From the NCBI GenBank assembly GCA_003614735.1, contig KZ992435.1, positions 1 to 64,000 of the forward strand: a stretch of 64,000 bases of DNA, read 5' to 3'. This document shows positions 34,911 through 45,367 of this stretch, in pieces. The position numbers were made by a program, and so were the translations under genes. This DNA comes from Thamnocephalis sphaerospora (taxonomy: Eukaryota > Zoopagomycota > Zoopagomycetes > Zoopagales > Sigmoideomycetaceae). The stretch's first letter is position 1. Every line of letters starts with the position of its first letter. The notes below the pieces were generated by a model, which saw only the letters and a list, made by a program, of their open reading frames with translations, made no database searches and was not told the origin of the DNA.

Positions 34911-36674
34911 GGCGGCTCGTCAGACAGCCGGCGTTAACAAAAGAAATGTGTGGCAAGGAGGGCGACCGGTAGTGCGGTATTCGTGTTGTACCTTGGCGCC
35001 GATGCAAAAGGCTGCCGCGTGGTTGCTGGCAAGGTGCACAGAAAGATGCGCGTTTACGGTGGGCACAGGCTAAGCTAGCAGCAGGGTAGAGCAGTACCAA
35101 GACAGGGGCGCTGCGTTGGCTCGGTGGCGTACGCACACAGCGGCTGGGCCGGTAGATATAGAAAAGTAGCGTCTTGTTTGGCGACAAGGCGTGTGGGCAC
35201 GTTAGACGTAGAAACCAAGGCGACGTGTAGCGCGTTCAACTGAGCAACAGTGGCGAAAACACGAAAGACAAGCGGCCAATAGGTAGCAGAGAATGGAAAA
35301 CGAGGAGCGTAGGGAGTGGGATATCAGACACTGTTGCGAAGGTTGCTATCGTTCCTGAAAAGGGGAGCAAGGCGAGGGGTAGACGTACATGCAGGCGCGA
35401 ACGCGGACCGCAATAGACACGACTAACGTGGCGATATCTGCTAAGCAGCACAGGGAAAGCAGCTCGCTATTAGGGCAGGGTAGGATGGTGCGTTGTGCTC
35501 GCAGACCCACAGGTGATGGGCAGCAGAGGGTGTCTGCGCGTCTGATGCTGCAGTGGCGACGATGGTGGAGACAAGGTGCGCTATGCGCTCAGCAACGAGA
35601 TGCCGAAATCAAGGAAATAGCTGAAATACAGGGCGGAGCGACAAGGATGGCGGCGGCGTGGCGGGGCCGAGTGGGTTAGACGGGTGGGGCGGCGATGAAG
35701 ACCCGTCTAGTTGCCGCAAGGTGGCGTGGACAAGGCACAACGCGTTGCGTGCGCCGTGCGCAGCGGTCGCGTGATGGTTCGCGCTCCCTCGTCACGTACG
35801 CGCACAGAGACGGCGGTGGCAGGTCGCACGCCGTTGCAGGTCGCTGACGTGGCAATAGCAGCTGTGTGTTTGGCCGGCAGAACCCGATGCAACCGCGATA
35901 ATTACACCAGCGATGCTACCAGTATGCGGGCACTTGCGACAGAAAGAGGTGGCACCCGTATTAGCGCGTCCAAGGCGAATTCAACCGGAGAGCGCTTGAT
36001 CCCTATGCAGGCGTGGATACACAGCAATAGCACTGGCGCCGAATATGGTCGGCAGAGGGTGGGTACACTCGGGCGCGCCGGAAAGGGGTGGCGCCGAGGC
36101 AGGAAACGCACGTAGATAGATGGCAGGGAAGCGGGAGAATACAAGCAGATGGCGTAGACGGTGAGCTGGCGAGTGAAGAAGCAGGCTGAAGCGAGGGCAG
36201 CCAACGGGCGGTGGCGTTCAGCGTACACAGTCACGAAAATGCACCAACGAGGCGTGCGTGCGCGCACACAGCATCGCGTGTCTCCGACTGGCCGCAAAAT
36301 AAGAAAGGCTGAACATGCTAGCGGACGTGACACGCACGAGTTCCGGCGTGGTCGGTTTGTGCCACCCAAGCATATGGCCATCGGCAGCGCATGGTACCCT
36401 CGCATCATGGCCCGCGATGCATACCACAGTCGCAAAGGCGCTCTAGTATGCAACACCACGGCAAAGCTGGCCATTGGTACGGACTGCGCATGCTGGGCAA
36501 GATCAAATGTGTTTGCTGCGGACTGGAAGCGCGCTTTATCAGCTCTAGCGCCCGTGTATTCGGGCGTACGCGTCAGTGCCACAAATGAACGCACCGAGCT
36601 GCGCGTACGCTTCCAATTGCGATTACACACAGCATGCTGGGCGCATGGCTTCCGGCGTTGGTTGGGGCAACTGA
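34911..36674. other. Intergenic, purine-rich on plus strand
   Basis: About 1.76 kb upstream of the coiled-coil gene and downstream of the SWSAP1-like gene. The part nearest 34911 is rich in G/A on the plus strand, that is pyrimidine-rich in the sense of the downstream gene. Two overlapping frames, 35902-36714 minus and 36161-36718 plus, are long but have no domain and overlap each other; neither is annotated. Confidence 0.45.
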
Positions 36675-38229
36675 TCACGCCTCGGCCTGGCCTCGCCAAA
36701 TGGCACCCGTCCACATGATCTCCGCGGGCGGTGCCAAAGGAGGTGGCAGCGCTCGCGTGCGCGATCCATGCGGCGCATCATCATCGGCTGGCCAGATTGC
36801 TGTGCGCAGCATCAGCACAGCAGCATGGAACATCAGCAGCAGCAGCAGCAGCAACGGTATCCAATCGTTTGCACTTACAAAAGGTATAAATGCGCGTAGC
36901 CCAGCGTTTGTAGATGCTCGCTAGCGATGCGCGCCGGCCGGTATGTGACGTCGCACGCTGCATGGGTGCTGGTGCCGGTGCATCCCCAGGGTCTGTGTGC
37001 GTTGTGTCGGCCGCTACGGCGGCATTGTCACCGCTAGGCCTTGTGCCGACATAGGCCGGTGGTAGTGGCAGCAGGTCGGTCACTAGCAACTGGCACCTGC
37101 TCACAGCAGTGTAACGTGCGCACGGTCGTCAGCGGCTTATCCGACCAACGGCCAAGAAACAAGCTTCCCACCGCTTGCCCGTGGCTGCACCAATAGACTG
37201 GATGGCCGAGACTGCGAGCGCCATTAATTTTGCAGCCAGTTCAAGCCTGGTTGGCACCCATGCTAGTCAGCAGACGATTCTGTACGCTACATCTGCACAG
37301 GTCTGCGCACCGTACTGGGTCTGGGTTCGACTCTGCGCTTGTCGTGACATCATACTCCTCCTCGGAAGGTAGCAGCCAGTCCGACAGGCGATCAATAACG
37401 ATCAGAGTCGGTGCATGCGCAGTATCCGCGTGCACACACGCTAGCAATGCTGTCAGTGCTTCAGGTGTGCGCGGATAGCTGAGCAAAGCGCAAGGATGAT
37501 CGTCGTTAGCTGCCATAGACTCCTCCATGCACTGATAGCCAGCTCATACCGCATCTGAATCTGCGCAAGTAACGGCTTCAGACTCACAGGCCTGGCTGGC
37601 GAGTCGTCCTCGCATGTCGCCATAGCAACCGTATCGCTGCTGGTTGAGGTTAGCCATGCCGTGAGCTGCCGATACGACACTAACGGGTCCAGTTCCCATG
37701 CTTCCTGTCTGGACGCTGCTTCGTCTTGTTGCTGGCTCTGTGACTGCTCCATGGCCCAGTTCTCGTCTGCGTTGTCAGACTTTTGCGGAGTGCGCGCGGT
37801 AAACACATTCAGCCGATGACGCGGCGTGGTCGGTGTCGATGGCGGCGGCGCTTGCCGTCGGCGAGATGGCGTGGATGGTGCTGGGACCTCCACCGGCCGC
37901 GGCGGCTCGTCTATCGTTGTGGGTGGCGCTTCCAGTATACGCGCCAGCCAGCGAGAAAGCCTACTGCTGTCGTGTGCCACATAAAGCACCCGCGCAGTAT
38001 CATTTGCATCAATGCTACGCCCAGACGCGGCTGTACTGGCCGCTTCACGCAGGTGGCGACAGGCGCGTGCCAGTGTCCAGCCAGTCAGTGCTTCGGCTCT
38101 GCAACAGTGCAATTAGCCGTTGGCGGTGACAAACGCGACTACAATCAAAACCCACTGTACGCGCGGCATCAGTAGCACGGCGCATTCGTCGTTGTCGCCG
38201 CCATCTGGCAGTATGAATGGCGATGCCAT
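36675..38229 (-). CDS. RecA-fold protein, SWSAP1/Shu-complex-like
   Basis: Six exons on the minus strand, 38229-38156, 38098-37550, 37478-37356, 37246-37172, 37096-36879 and 36799-36675, give 387 residues; every junction keeps frame and has a recognisable branch site. Visible elements in order: ECAVLLMPRVQ, where the Walker A strand should be but with no GxxxxGK[ST]; ALTGWTLARACRHLREAAS; RVLYVAHDSSRLSRWL; a Pro/Ser/Gln-rich insert; IQMRYPRTPEALTALLACV; LIVIDRLSDWL as the Walker B strand; ELAAKLMALAVSAIQSIGAA; QLLVTDLLPLPP; and a C-terminal RWATRIYTF and MWTGAIW. This order resembles SWSAP1, the ATPase-like partner of SWS1 that helps load Rad51 in homologous recombination. The lack of Walker A suggests a structural role. 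Family assignment is by pattern and moderate. Confidence 0.6.
36833..36853. repeat. CAG/CTG trinucleotide run inside an intron
   Basis: About seven CAG units on the plus strand within the last intron of the SWSAP1-like gene (36800-36878), read as GCT in the gene's sense. If the intron were retained the run would add poly-Ala and then a stop. Another triplet run at 17394-17420 is coding poly-Ala in the FoP gene. Confidence 0.85.
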
Positions 38230-39081
38230 GGACAAACAGTTGGCGCAAGCGGCAAAGTGGCAACCAAAACAAAGCACAATGACGCTTCTATTATCAGCAG
38301 TCTTGATTGCTTGTCTGTGCTCAAGCAATATGACTGGTCATGCTCCACCAGCAAGTACTTTGTTGTCTTTGCCGATGTTTGGCCCGATCGTCTTTCACAA
38401 TCTCACCCATATGTGCTTAACCAAGCATACTTCTGCCTCTGCCATCAGCACGTGCGCTGTGGCGTAACTGTAGAAGCCTCGTCACCGCGCGTAGACAGAA
38501 TAGACCGCAGCAAGTTTGCTTGCCCTTTCCTTCACGTCGTATTCTTGTGCTCCGTTTAACGCACCGCATCAATCTCATTGAGCTGCTCTCAGCACGTCGC
38601 TTCATGCCAGCCAAGCTATTTCACTTTTACTCAACCATCCTTAGTCCCAGCCGAGAGGGTTTCCCAGCTAGAAGTGTTTTTTCCCAAGTGATTTACCTCC
38701 CTGTACGGTTTTCTCCCTGACAGAGTCCCGAATGATCTCCTACATGGTCGCAAAGGGTTTCCGCACAGTTCAGATATGGTCAAATTCTTCTAATAAAAAT
38801 GCGTCTTTTGGTGCACACTAAAACCGCACAAAGACAGCATTTGAGAAAACATGTACGCCTGCAGATCAACTGCCTGTAGCGTGAAAGCGCATGGTATACG
38901 ATATCATCGTTGCCAAACAACGCGCTGCCATCAAATTGAGTAGTCACAGAGCTTTTGCACGGAAATGATGCTGGCTAGCACAGGCAGTCGGTTTGACTCT
39001 TCTGGAAGCACAGTATACGTCCTTTATCGTTTGCTTGGCCGCCATAAAGGTAGCCGCTGGATACACAATTTTGCCCCGTAC
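38230..39081. other. Intergenic
   Basis: Promoter of the SWSAP1-like gene on the left and 3' flank of the F-box gene on the right. Short frames only; no motif or repeat stands out. Confidence 0.5.
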
Positions 39082-40545
39082 TTAGCGGGAATAGTCGGCC
39101 ACGGCAGGTGGGTCACTAGTAAAAAGCACCTTGGCGTTTGGTGATGTTGACCAACTTACCGATCCAGCGAAAGCAAAAGTAGGGTCGCCGTGTAAGTGCT
39201 TTTGTGCATCCTTTTCCGTCATATTTGCCCACTGGCTTCGCACCGGATAAAGCCCGCTTTCGGACCAGAAATCCAGCGTAGCAAGCGGTATGTCGTGGAC
39301 TAGAGATCCGTCGCTCAGATTCAGCAGCTTATGGTGATTAGGAGGCAGTGATAAAAGAATCATGTTCCGTGACACGATCAGCTCTATGTCGTTCAGCTCC
39401 TGCGCAAGCGACCACGTTTCCTTGATAGCCACACCAGCACTGCTTTCCGTGATTGTCATCAGTGCTATCGTTGGCGGCATGGTATCCGTAGGCTGTCTCG
39501 CGGCGTCGAAGTTGTATACAATAAATCTGCTATCGTCAATGCGGCATGTCGCCAGAAAGAAATCAGCAGCGTAGAATGGTGCCTCGTAGGCTGCCAAACA
39601 CTGTGTTGGTGGTGCACGGTCCGGCGTAAAGTCCCAAAGTTGCCATGATACCATTGCATGGCTTTCTTCGGCGCTGATTTTGTCTCTGCACAAAATGCGA
39701 ACGCTATCACTGGTGGCTTGCTGCACCTGTAGCTTACGTGATCCACCTTCTATGATTCCAGGACGCGACGTGTGCTTGTCAAGTTCGAATACAAACGTGA
39801 TGCCTGGAATGCTGTCGTTTGCGAAATGGTTGTGAGCCACTAGCCAGTTCTTGTGCAAACTAATGGAGCCTGCAAAATCGCTCATGATGAGGCGTGGTGG
39901 TAGATGGAGCGCGTCCAGGTGCCAAGCATACAGGGTGGCCTCGGCCGACTTAATGGTCGGAATCAGAGCGGGTGGTTCGACAGCAACGACCAGATAGTCG
40001 TTGGAGAGTCGATGTTCTGTAATGTATGTACAATCCGTGTCGACGCCGTCCCAGCATGGCTGCTCGAAAATCCATACGGGCTGCTGTTGCGGCGCTAGTA
40101 TCCGCTGCGACAAAACATACAGATCCTCTACCGTACGTTTGGCAGTAATAATGCTCTGCAGACGTATACCGCCGACACACGTGCCGTCAGCCTGTTTAGC
40201 CTGACGCACTGTGTATAGTCCATGGCGCCAGCGGTACTCGGTTGCGCGTCGACTACAGTAGACACGAAACCAGTCGAGCAGCTCGTCTGTCTGAAGAAGC
40301 ACCTCCTGCTGTTCTTGTGCAAACAACCGGTCCGCCAGATGAGTCCGTGCACACAGCTGCAGCCAATGCTGCTCATTCTTGTCCTGCTTGGGAAAGTCAC
40401 GCTCGAAACGCAGGCGCCATAGCTTACGCTGCGCTGCCACACAGGCATACAGCCAGCGTGACGTGGCAGCCAGCGCAACAAGACCGGCCTCGTCGTCGGA
40501 TAGGTAGACTATACGGTACACAATCTCTGCAGGCACTCTGTTCAT
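39082..40545 (-). CDS. F-box protein with possible beta-propeller-like C-terminal region
   Basis: An intronless frame of 487 residues from MNRVPAEIVYRIVYL. In-frame upstream ATGs at 40596 and 40626 would add 17-27 residues before the F-box and cannot be excluded. Residues 3-50 are an F-box (VPAEIVYRIVYLSDDEAG, then L.ATSRWLYACV...LWRLRFERDFP). The following 100 residues hold the W-W-rich helical segment common after fungal F-boxes. The remainder has repeated short strands with W and D (TLYAWHLDALHLPPRLIMSD, MVSWQLWDFTPD, RFIVYNFDAARQ), suggesting a degenerate WD-like propeller. It would bind Skp1 and recruit an unknown target to SCF. The function beyond that is inferred. Confidence 0.7.
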   Translation of the reverse strand: MNRVPAEIVYRIVYLSDDEAGLVALAATSRWLYACVAAQRKLWRLRFERDFPKQDKNEQHWLQLCARTHLADRLFAQEQQEVLLQTDELLDWFRVYCSRRATEYRWRHGLYTVRQAKQADGTCVGGIRLQSIITAKRTVEDLYVLSQRILAPQQQPVWIFEQPCWDGVDTDCTYITEHRLSNDYLVVAVEPPALIPTIKSAEATLYAWHLDALHLPPRLIMSDFAGSISLHKNWLVAHNHFANDSIPGITFVFELDKHTSRPGIIEGGSRKLQVQQATSDSVRILCRDKISAEESHAMVSWQLWDFTPDRAPPTQCLAAYEAPFYAADFFLATCRIDDSRFIVYNFDAARQPTDTMPPTIALMTITESSAGVAIKETWSLAQELNDIELIVSRNMILLSLPPNHHKLLNLSDGSLVHDIPLATLDFWSESGLYPVRSQWANMTEKDAQKHLHGDPTFAFAGSVSWSTSPNAKVLFTSDPPAVADYSR

Positions 40546-41123
40546 GGTGACGTGGACAAAACAAGAAAAGGGTGGTGAGGCGTGGTGTGCTACCATGGCC
40601 GTGCGGTCTAGCCTTTGACATTTCAACGTCCAGGTGAGCTTGCCTCCCGTACCATCCTGTCAAGTAGCTAGCCCAGTTTGCACCAGAACTGCTGCTATGC
40701 AGGAAATACAGCAGAGTGCGACACTCTGCCACATGTTTTCTTCGATTGCACCACGGTACAAAATATCGGCGGCAATAGACCGATAATCCTAGTCACGTAA
40801 AAAACCCTGATGATACATGCTGCGTAAATAGTCCACCGCCTCTTTACAGAAAGGCGAATGTTTCGGTCACATCGCATCGATATAAACAATAAGCCTAATA
40901 CCAGATGCCCACAATAAAGTGCGCTACCAGCTAACGCCCGCCGCTCATGGCACGCTAATGTGGATACAGCGCAATCCTCTGCAAATATTGATAAAGAAAA
41001 GTGCAAGCAAGACACCTTCATTTGGTGGGCGCGGCAGTAAGGTGAACATGAACACATGCGCGACTAGGCGGCGACGAGAAAGCAAAGACGATGCCTGCAG
41101 GTAATGCTACGCCAGCGGCTGCC
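40546..41123. other. Intergenic
   Basis: 5' flank of the F-box gene (minus) and 3' flank of the Yrb1 gene (minus). No gene was seen. Confidence 0.5.
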
Positions 41124-42214
41124 CTAGTCCTTCTTTTCCGCATCATCCTCAACCTTCTCGGTCTCCTCCTCGGACTTCGCCTCCTTCTCCTCCTCCTCCT
41201 CAGACTCATCAGCCTCCCCAGCCTTCTCGGCCTGCTCCTGAGCCTTAAGTGCCTCGTTCTCCTTCTGGCACTCCTCAAACTTCTCCTTGAACAGGTTCGC
41301 GTCTGCAAAGAGCAATCAACCAAAAAATTAGTAAGCGTGTGCCCAACCCCCATGCCACACAACTAGCGTTCGCCTGTACCGCAGTCATCCGCGCAGTTTG
41401 CAATACTTACTCTCGGTGTTACCAAAGCGGATGGCCAGCGTCTCGGGGGTCGGCACCTCCTCGGCCATGTCCGCGGCAACGCTCCACACCCAGGAGCGGT
41501 CGCTGCCCACATTAGGCGCCAGCTTCAGGTCGGAAGACACTATGATTGAATCGCACATTTTCGATGCAAGCAGCAGTTGGCCCATCAAAAATAGTGGTGT
41601 ATCGGTGATCCAACGACAGCGTATACACATGCGCGAAACATTAGCTATGGCAAAGTCGAGACAGCTTCGATGGTACGTACCAAAGTGGTTGGCGCAGATC
41701 TTGAGGGTCTTGTCGCGGCGCATAAGCAGGCGAACCTTGCCCGACTCCTTGTGCTTGAGAAGGCGGACATCACCGGTACCACGCTCCTTCCACTCCTTGG
41801 ACTCCTTGTCGAAGCGGAACAGCTTGGCGCGCATCTTGAAGACGACATCCTCGTCCTCTTCGTGCGTCTTCACCTCCACCTGCTGCAGCTTCACCACCGG
41901 CTCAAAGTGGACATCCGGGCTGGCCTCGACCTCGTCGGCGGTCGTCTATGCGATGAAAAGGTGTTAGCTAGACTGTATGTAGGCGCGTCTGGCAGTGGTA
42001 CGGGCAGGTGCCACCAACAAGGGCAGCAGCCGAACAGATGAGTCGGGGTGGATGGCCGCCAGACATTCCATCTGGCCTGGTGACGGCGTCACAGTGCCTC
42101 TCCAAACTCATCGCGACTGCTCAGTCGCCGCTCAACGCTCGACCTGCTTGTAGCCCTCGTACGCACCACTGCGACGACCTCCTGGACTGCCTTGGGCTGC
42201 TCAGCGTCGGTCAT
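41124..42214 (-). CDS. YRB1: Ran-specific GTPase-activating protein / Ran-binding protein 1
   Basis: Four exons, 42214-42167, 41945-41681, 41539-41411 and 41302-41124, give 206 residues. The single Ran-binding domain (about 22-150) is highly conserved: [93 protein letters not shown] and TLAIRF. The C-terminus is [12 protein letters not shown] then a Glu/Lys-rich acidic tail ending KKD, as in yeast Yrb1. It binds RanGTP in the cytoplasm, releases it from exportins and importins and stimulates RanGAP. The first exon holds only 16 codons; its donor (GTGCGT) is inferred from frame. A GGAT/GGCT tetranucleotide tract lies upstream. Confidence 0.95.
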
Positions 42215-42881
42215 GCTGTAAGAGAGATGAGGAGCGGTTTAAAGAAAATGGGCGCGGAGCGAAATCCGGTGTGCGATGGAGCTGGGGCCAGGGAGCTCGA
42301 GTGCGTCGATGGGAGATGGACAGGTAGCGACGGACGGATGGATGGATGGATGGATGGATGGATGGCTGGCTGGCTGGATGGATGGACAAGCCGGATGGAC
42401 GGTGGGCGGCGTGTAGCAGTAACGGGCGGTGTTTGATTGTGTAATGATGCGGCTGCTTATCGTAGCCACCGTGTCCTCCTCATCGCAGCAATGCCAGCTA
42501 GGCAGACGCCATCCATGCGCGTGGATGCATGCACACGCCTGGGCAGCAGCATCGGTCGCACGAGTGACGAAGAGGACATGCTGCGCCCTGGGATTAGGCA
42601 GGCATGTACGTGTCCGCCAGGAAAGCACAAGGGCAGTCCACTAGGCGTCATTGTTTTTTTCTCCGCCTGGCCTTCTCTACATTCATCGCCTGCGATCGCA
42701 CCATCGCCTCTGGTGTATGCTGCGTGACTTGTGTCCACTGCGTCGCTGCTGCCACTCCAGCCTTGCTCGCCTGCAGATTCCATTGGTCTGCCTGCGCTTA
42801 CCGGTGACGAGGCTTTTTATCGCGCGATCGCACTTCTTTTCCACCCGACCGCGTTCAAGCGACGGTGTGTCCGTGTGTGCC
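42215..42881. promoter_or_regulatory. Divergent promoter of YRB1 and PUS3 with tetranucleotide repeat
   Basis: The 667 nt between the two start codons carry the (GGAT)n/(GGCT)n array at 42333-42386 and a CT-rich tract before 42882. A long in-frame extension upstream of the PUS3 ATG (to 42651) has no conserved character. No defined binding site was recognised. Confidence 0.4.
42333..42386. repeat. (GGAT)n/(GGCT)n tetranucleotide array
   Basis: Successive ggat units, three ggct units, then ggat again over about 54 nt in the divergent promoter. Confidence 0.9.
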
Positions 42882-44726
42882 ATGGATGCCCATCGTGCCG
42901 ATGCGGGCCACTACGATGACTGGACAAAGGAAGCTTTGATTGAGCGTATCAAGACGCTGGAACGCACAGCAGCCTTAGCTCCAACGGCGATCGAGGCAGC
43001 GACGACAGCCGATCCGCCTGATGTGGTACCAGCGAAGCGGCGCAAGACACAGGCCGAGATAGCAACGGCACCATCCGCTACATCGTCCGCCGAATCCGAT
43101 CGTACGCAAAAGACGGGAAAATCAAAGGGCAAAAAGAAAGAGGCACGCCCGTTTGATATGAGCAAGTACGCGACCCGACGTATTGCACTCAAGGTGTCCT
43201 ACCTGGGCTGGGACTACTATGGCTTTGCAGCGCAGAATGTCGGCGGCAACGGTGGCATTCCGGATCTAGCAGCCGTCGATGGACAAGGCACCTCGTCTGC
43301 AGATACGGCGTCGCCTAAATGCTCCACGCGCCACAGCTCCTCTTCAGCGTCGCCAGCGGGTGCTGTGAACGCACAGCAGAACCTACCGACGGTCGAGGCG
43401 CGCCTAGTGGACGCTTTGCTAGCTTGTCGGCTCATTACTGACGTGAAAACCAACCGGTACACACGCTGTGGGCGAACAGACCGCGGTGTGAGCGCTGCTG
43501 GCCAGGTGATTGCATTGGACGTGCGTTCAGCATTGCCGCGTGGCACAGCAGGTACGCTGAACGATCGCTTTGAGGAGATACCGTGGCCAACGCCTGCCGA
43601 CGCGGCTGCTGCTGAGGCTCGCGATGCTGAGCGCGAGATACCCTATCTCGATCTGCTCAACCGTCAGCTGCCCAGCGACATCCGCGTGCTAGCCTGGTCT
43701 CCAGTTGCGTCCGATTTCGACGCTCGCTTCAACTGCCAGTGGCGTCGCTATCGCTATTACTTTGACGCACGCGGGCTGGATCTGGAGCGGATGCGTGCGG
43801 CTGCTGCCCTGTATGTTGGCAAGCGCGATTTCCGCAACTTTTGCCAGATTGATGCAACCAAGCCAGCCATGAACTTTGAGCGGCACATTCTGGCCTGCAA
43901 CATTGTCCCAGTGCACAGCATCGATGATGTTGAAGTGGATGCAAATGGCGGCAATGACGCGCCTCCAACTGGTCGCGACGGCAATGCTCGCTTTTACGCG
44001 CTAGATCTACGAGGTACCGCCTTCCTTTGGCATCAGGTGCGCTGCATGATGGCCATTTTGTTCTTGGTTGGTCAGCGTCTGGAACCCGTAGACACGGTGG
44101 CGGCGATGCTCGACCCCGCTCGACTGGCCGGTCGACCGGCCTATGATATGGCCTCGGAGCTCCCGCTGGTGCTGCATCATTGTGCATTTCCAGACGATGC
44201 ACTACGCTGGCGTTACGCTCCCAGAGTGCGCCAAGTGCCCGGGTTTGCGCGTCTTCGGCAGCAGGTGACCGACGATTGGCACCGCCTCTACACCCGCTGG
44301 CTTATTTGTGATGCACTGTTACGTGAGCTAGACGCAGCACCCCTGCTAAACTTGCCATCGGCGTCAACCACAACGCCAGCAGCTAGTAATGCTGCCACCG
44401 GTGCTAGTGATGCACCGACGACCACGCAAACATGGCACACATTGACGGCGCTACGACCAGAACTTGTCAAACCGGCGGATACACGACGGCCAAATGTCTT
44501 TCTGGGTGGTGGCGACTGGATACGTGGTCGGCAGTACCAGCCGCTGTTGCAGCGACCGGTCTGCGAAACGTACGAAGTGAAGCGACAAAAGTACATTGCT
44601 CGCCGTGAAGCAGCTGGGCGCGACTACAATGGTTCGCGTTCAAAGTCGTCCGCAGGGGATGACGCTAAAAGTGACGTATCCATGACTGGCGATACGCCAA
44701 CCACTGCCGCAGCCAACATGTCGTAG
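42882..44726 (+). CDS. DEG1: tRNA pseudouridine(38/39) synthase Pus3/Deg1
   Basis: An intronless gene of 614 residues starting MDAHRADAGHYDDWTKEAL. It has the TruA-type fold: KVSYLGWDYYGFAAQ, then CGRTDRGVSAAGQV with the catalytic aspartate D200, RFNCQWRRYRYYF, RDFRNFCQIDATKPAMNF and GTAFLWHQVRCMMAILFLVG. The RNFCQIDA and RYRYYF variants are those of Pus3/Deg1, which makes pseudouridine at tRNA positions 38 and 39. A disordered Ser/Ala/Gly insert of about 45 residues separates the first strand from the catalytic region, and a Lys-rich nuclear-signal-like stretch (KTGKSKGKKKEARP) precedes the domain. The C-terminal 120 residues are partly disordered but contain the family's HTLTALRPELVKPA block. 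Expected in nucleus and cytosol. Confidence 0.93.
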   Translation: MDAHRADAGHYDDWTKEALIERIKTLERTAALAPTAIEAATTADPPDVVPAKRRKTQAEIATAPSATSSAESDRTQKTGKSKGKKKEARPFDMSKYATRRIALKVSYLGWDYYGFAAQNVGGNGGIPDLAAVDGQGTSSADTASPKCSTRHSSSSASPAGAVNAQQNLPTVEARLVDALLACRLITDVKTNRYTRCGRTDRGVSAAGQVIALDVRSALPRGTAGTLNDRFEEIPWPTPADAAAAEARDAEREIPYLDLLNRQLPSDIRVLAWSPVASDFDARFNCQWRRYRYYFDARGLDLERMRAAAALYVGKRDFRNFCQIDATKPAMNFERHILACNIVPVHSIDDVEVDANGGNDAPPTGRDGNARFYALDLRGTAFLWHQVRCMMAILFLVGQRLEPVDTVAAMLDPARLAGRPAYDMASELPLVLHHCAFPDDALRWRYAPRVRQVPGFARLRQQVTDDWHRLYTRWLICDALLRELDAAPLLNLPSASTTTPAASNAATGASDAPTTTQTWHTLTALRPELVKPADTRRPNVFLGGGDWIRGRQYQPLLQRPVCETYEVKRQKYIARREAAGRDYNGSRSKSSAGDDAKSDVSMTGDTPTTAAANMS

Positions 44727-45367
44727 CCGTCTGCCCACCGCCTGTAATAGAGATTGATTAACAGCATCGACACCAATGTGCGCAAGTGCATGAGTATATA
44801 TTCTCCAAATGGACGCGTTTTCAGCTTTGTCGTCAGTCTCTTTGCCACCACGGACCGACAACGGCACCGCGGCTTTGCAATGGGCGAGAGAAAGGGTGTG
44901 TGAGAGGGTGAGAGAAGATGAAACATGACAAGTGCAGACGATTGAGACTGTCCATCACTTGTACACAACGACATAGAGCGTGACCGTTAAATGTGCCGGT
45001 GTACGGATGCAAGCCAGTCAGTGAATATGAATAAAAATGAAGAACCGAAAACGGCTACAGCCTGTCCAGTGCAACACAGGCAACATGGGGGCGGCAGTCA
45101 TGACGCTAACCAGAAAAGCAGCTAGACATTTCCACCACAGGGCCAGTACTGATGGCTAGACGATAAGAATGGGCAATGAAGGGTGCGCGATACGGACCAG
45201 GGAGCATTGCGCTCGCCAGACAGCATTCGGATGCGGGCAGCGAACGGCGCACAAGCAGAAGAGGACATGGGAAGAACAGCGTAGAACGTGGCAAACAGTG
45301 GAAACATGGAGCGGTGGTCGAAGGTAGCGACCAGCGTGCGGACAGAGCGCCGCAGTGACGACGCCGT
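44727..45367. other. Convergent intergenic region
   Basis: 3' flanks of PUS3 (plus) and the tail-anchored coiled-coil gene (minus). AT-rich gaataaaaatgaag near 45030 may be a poly(A) signal. No gene was seen. Confidence 0.5.

Noticed and set aside
35902-36718. Two long overlapping frames on opposite strands (270 and 185 codons)
   Set aside because: They overlap each other and the 3' end of the SWSAP1-like gene, have no recognisable domain, and fit a GC-rich region with few stops.
42651-42881. 77-residue upstream extension of PUS3
   Set aside because: Arg/Cys-rich, not conserved in the family, and begins without a good start; the ATG at 42882 gives the usual N-terminus.
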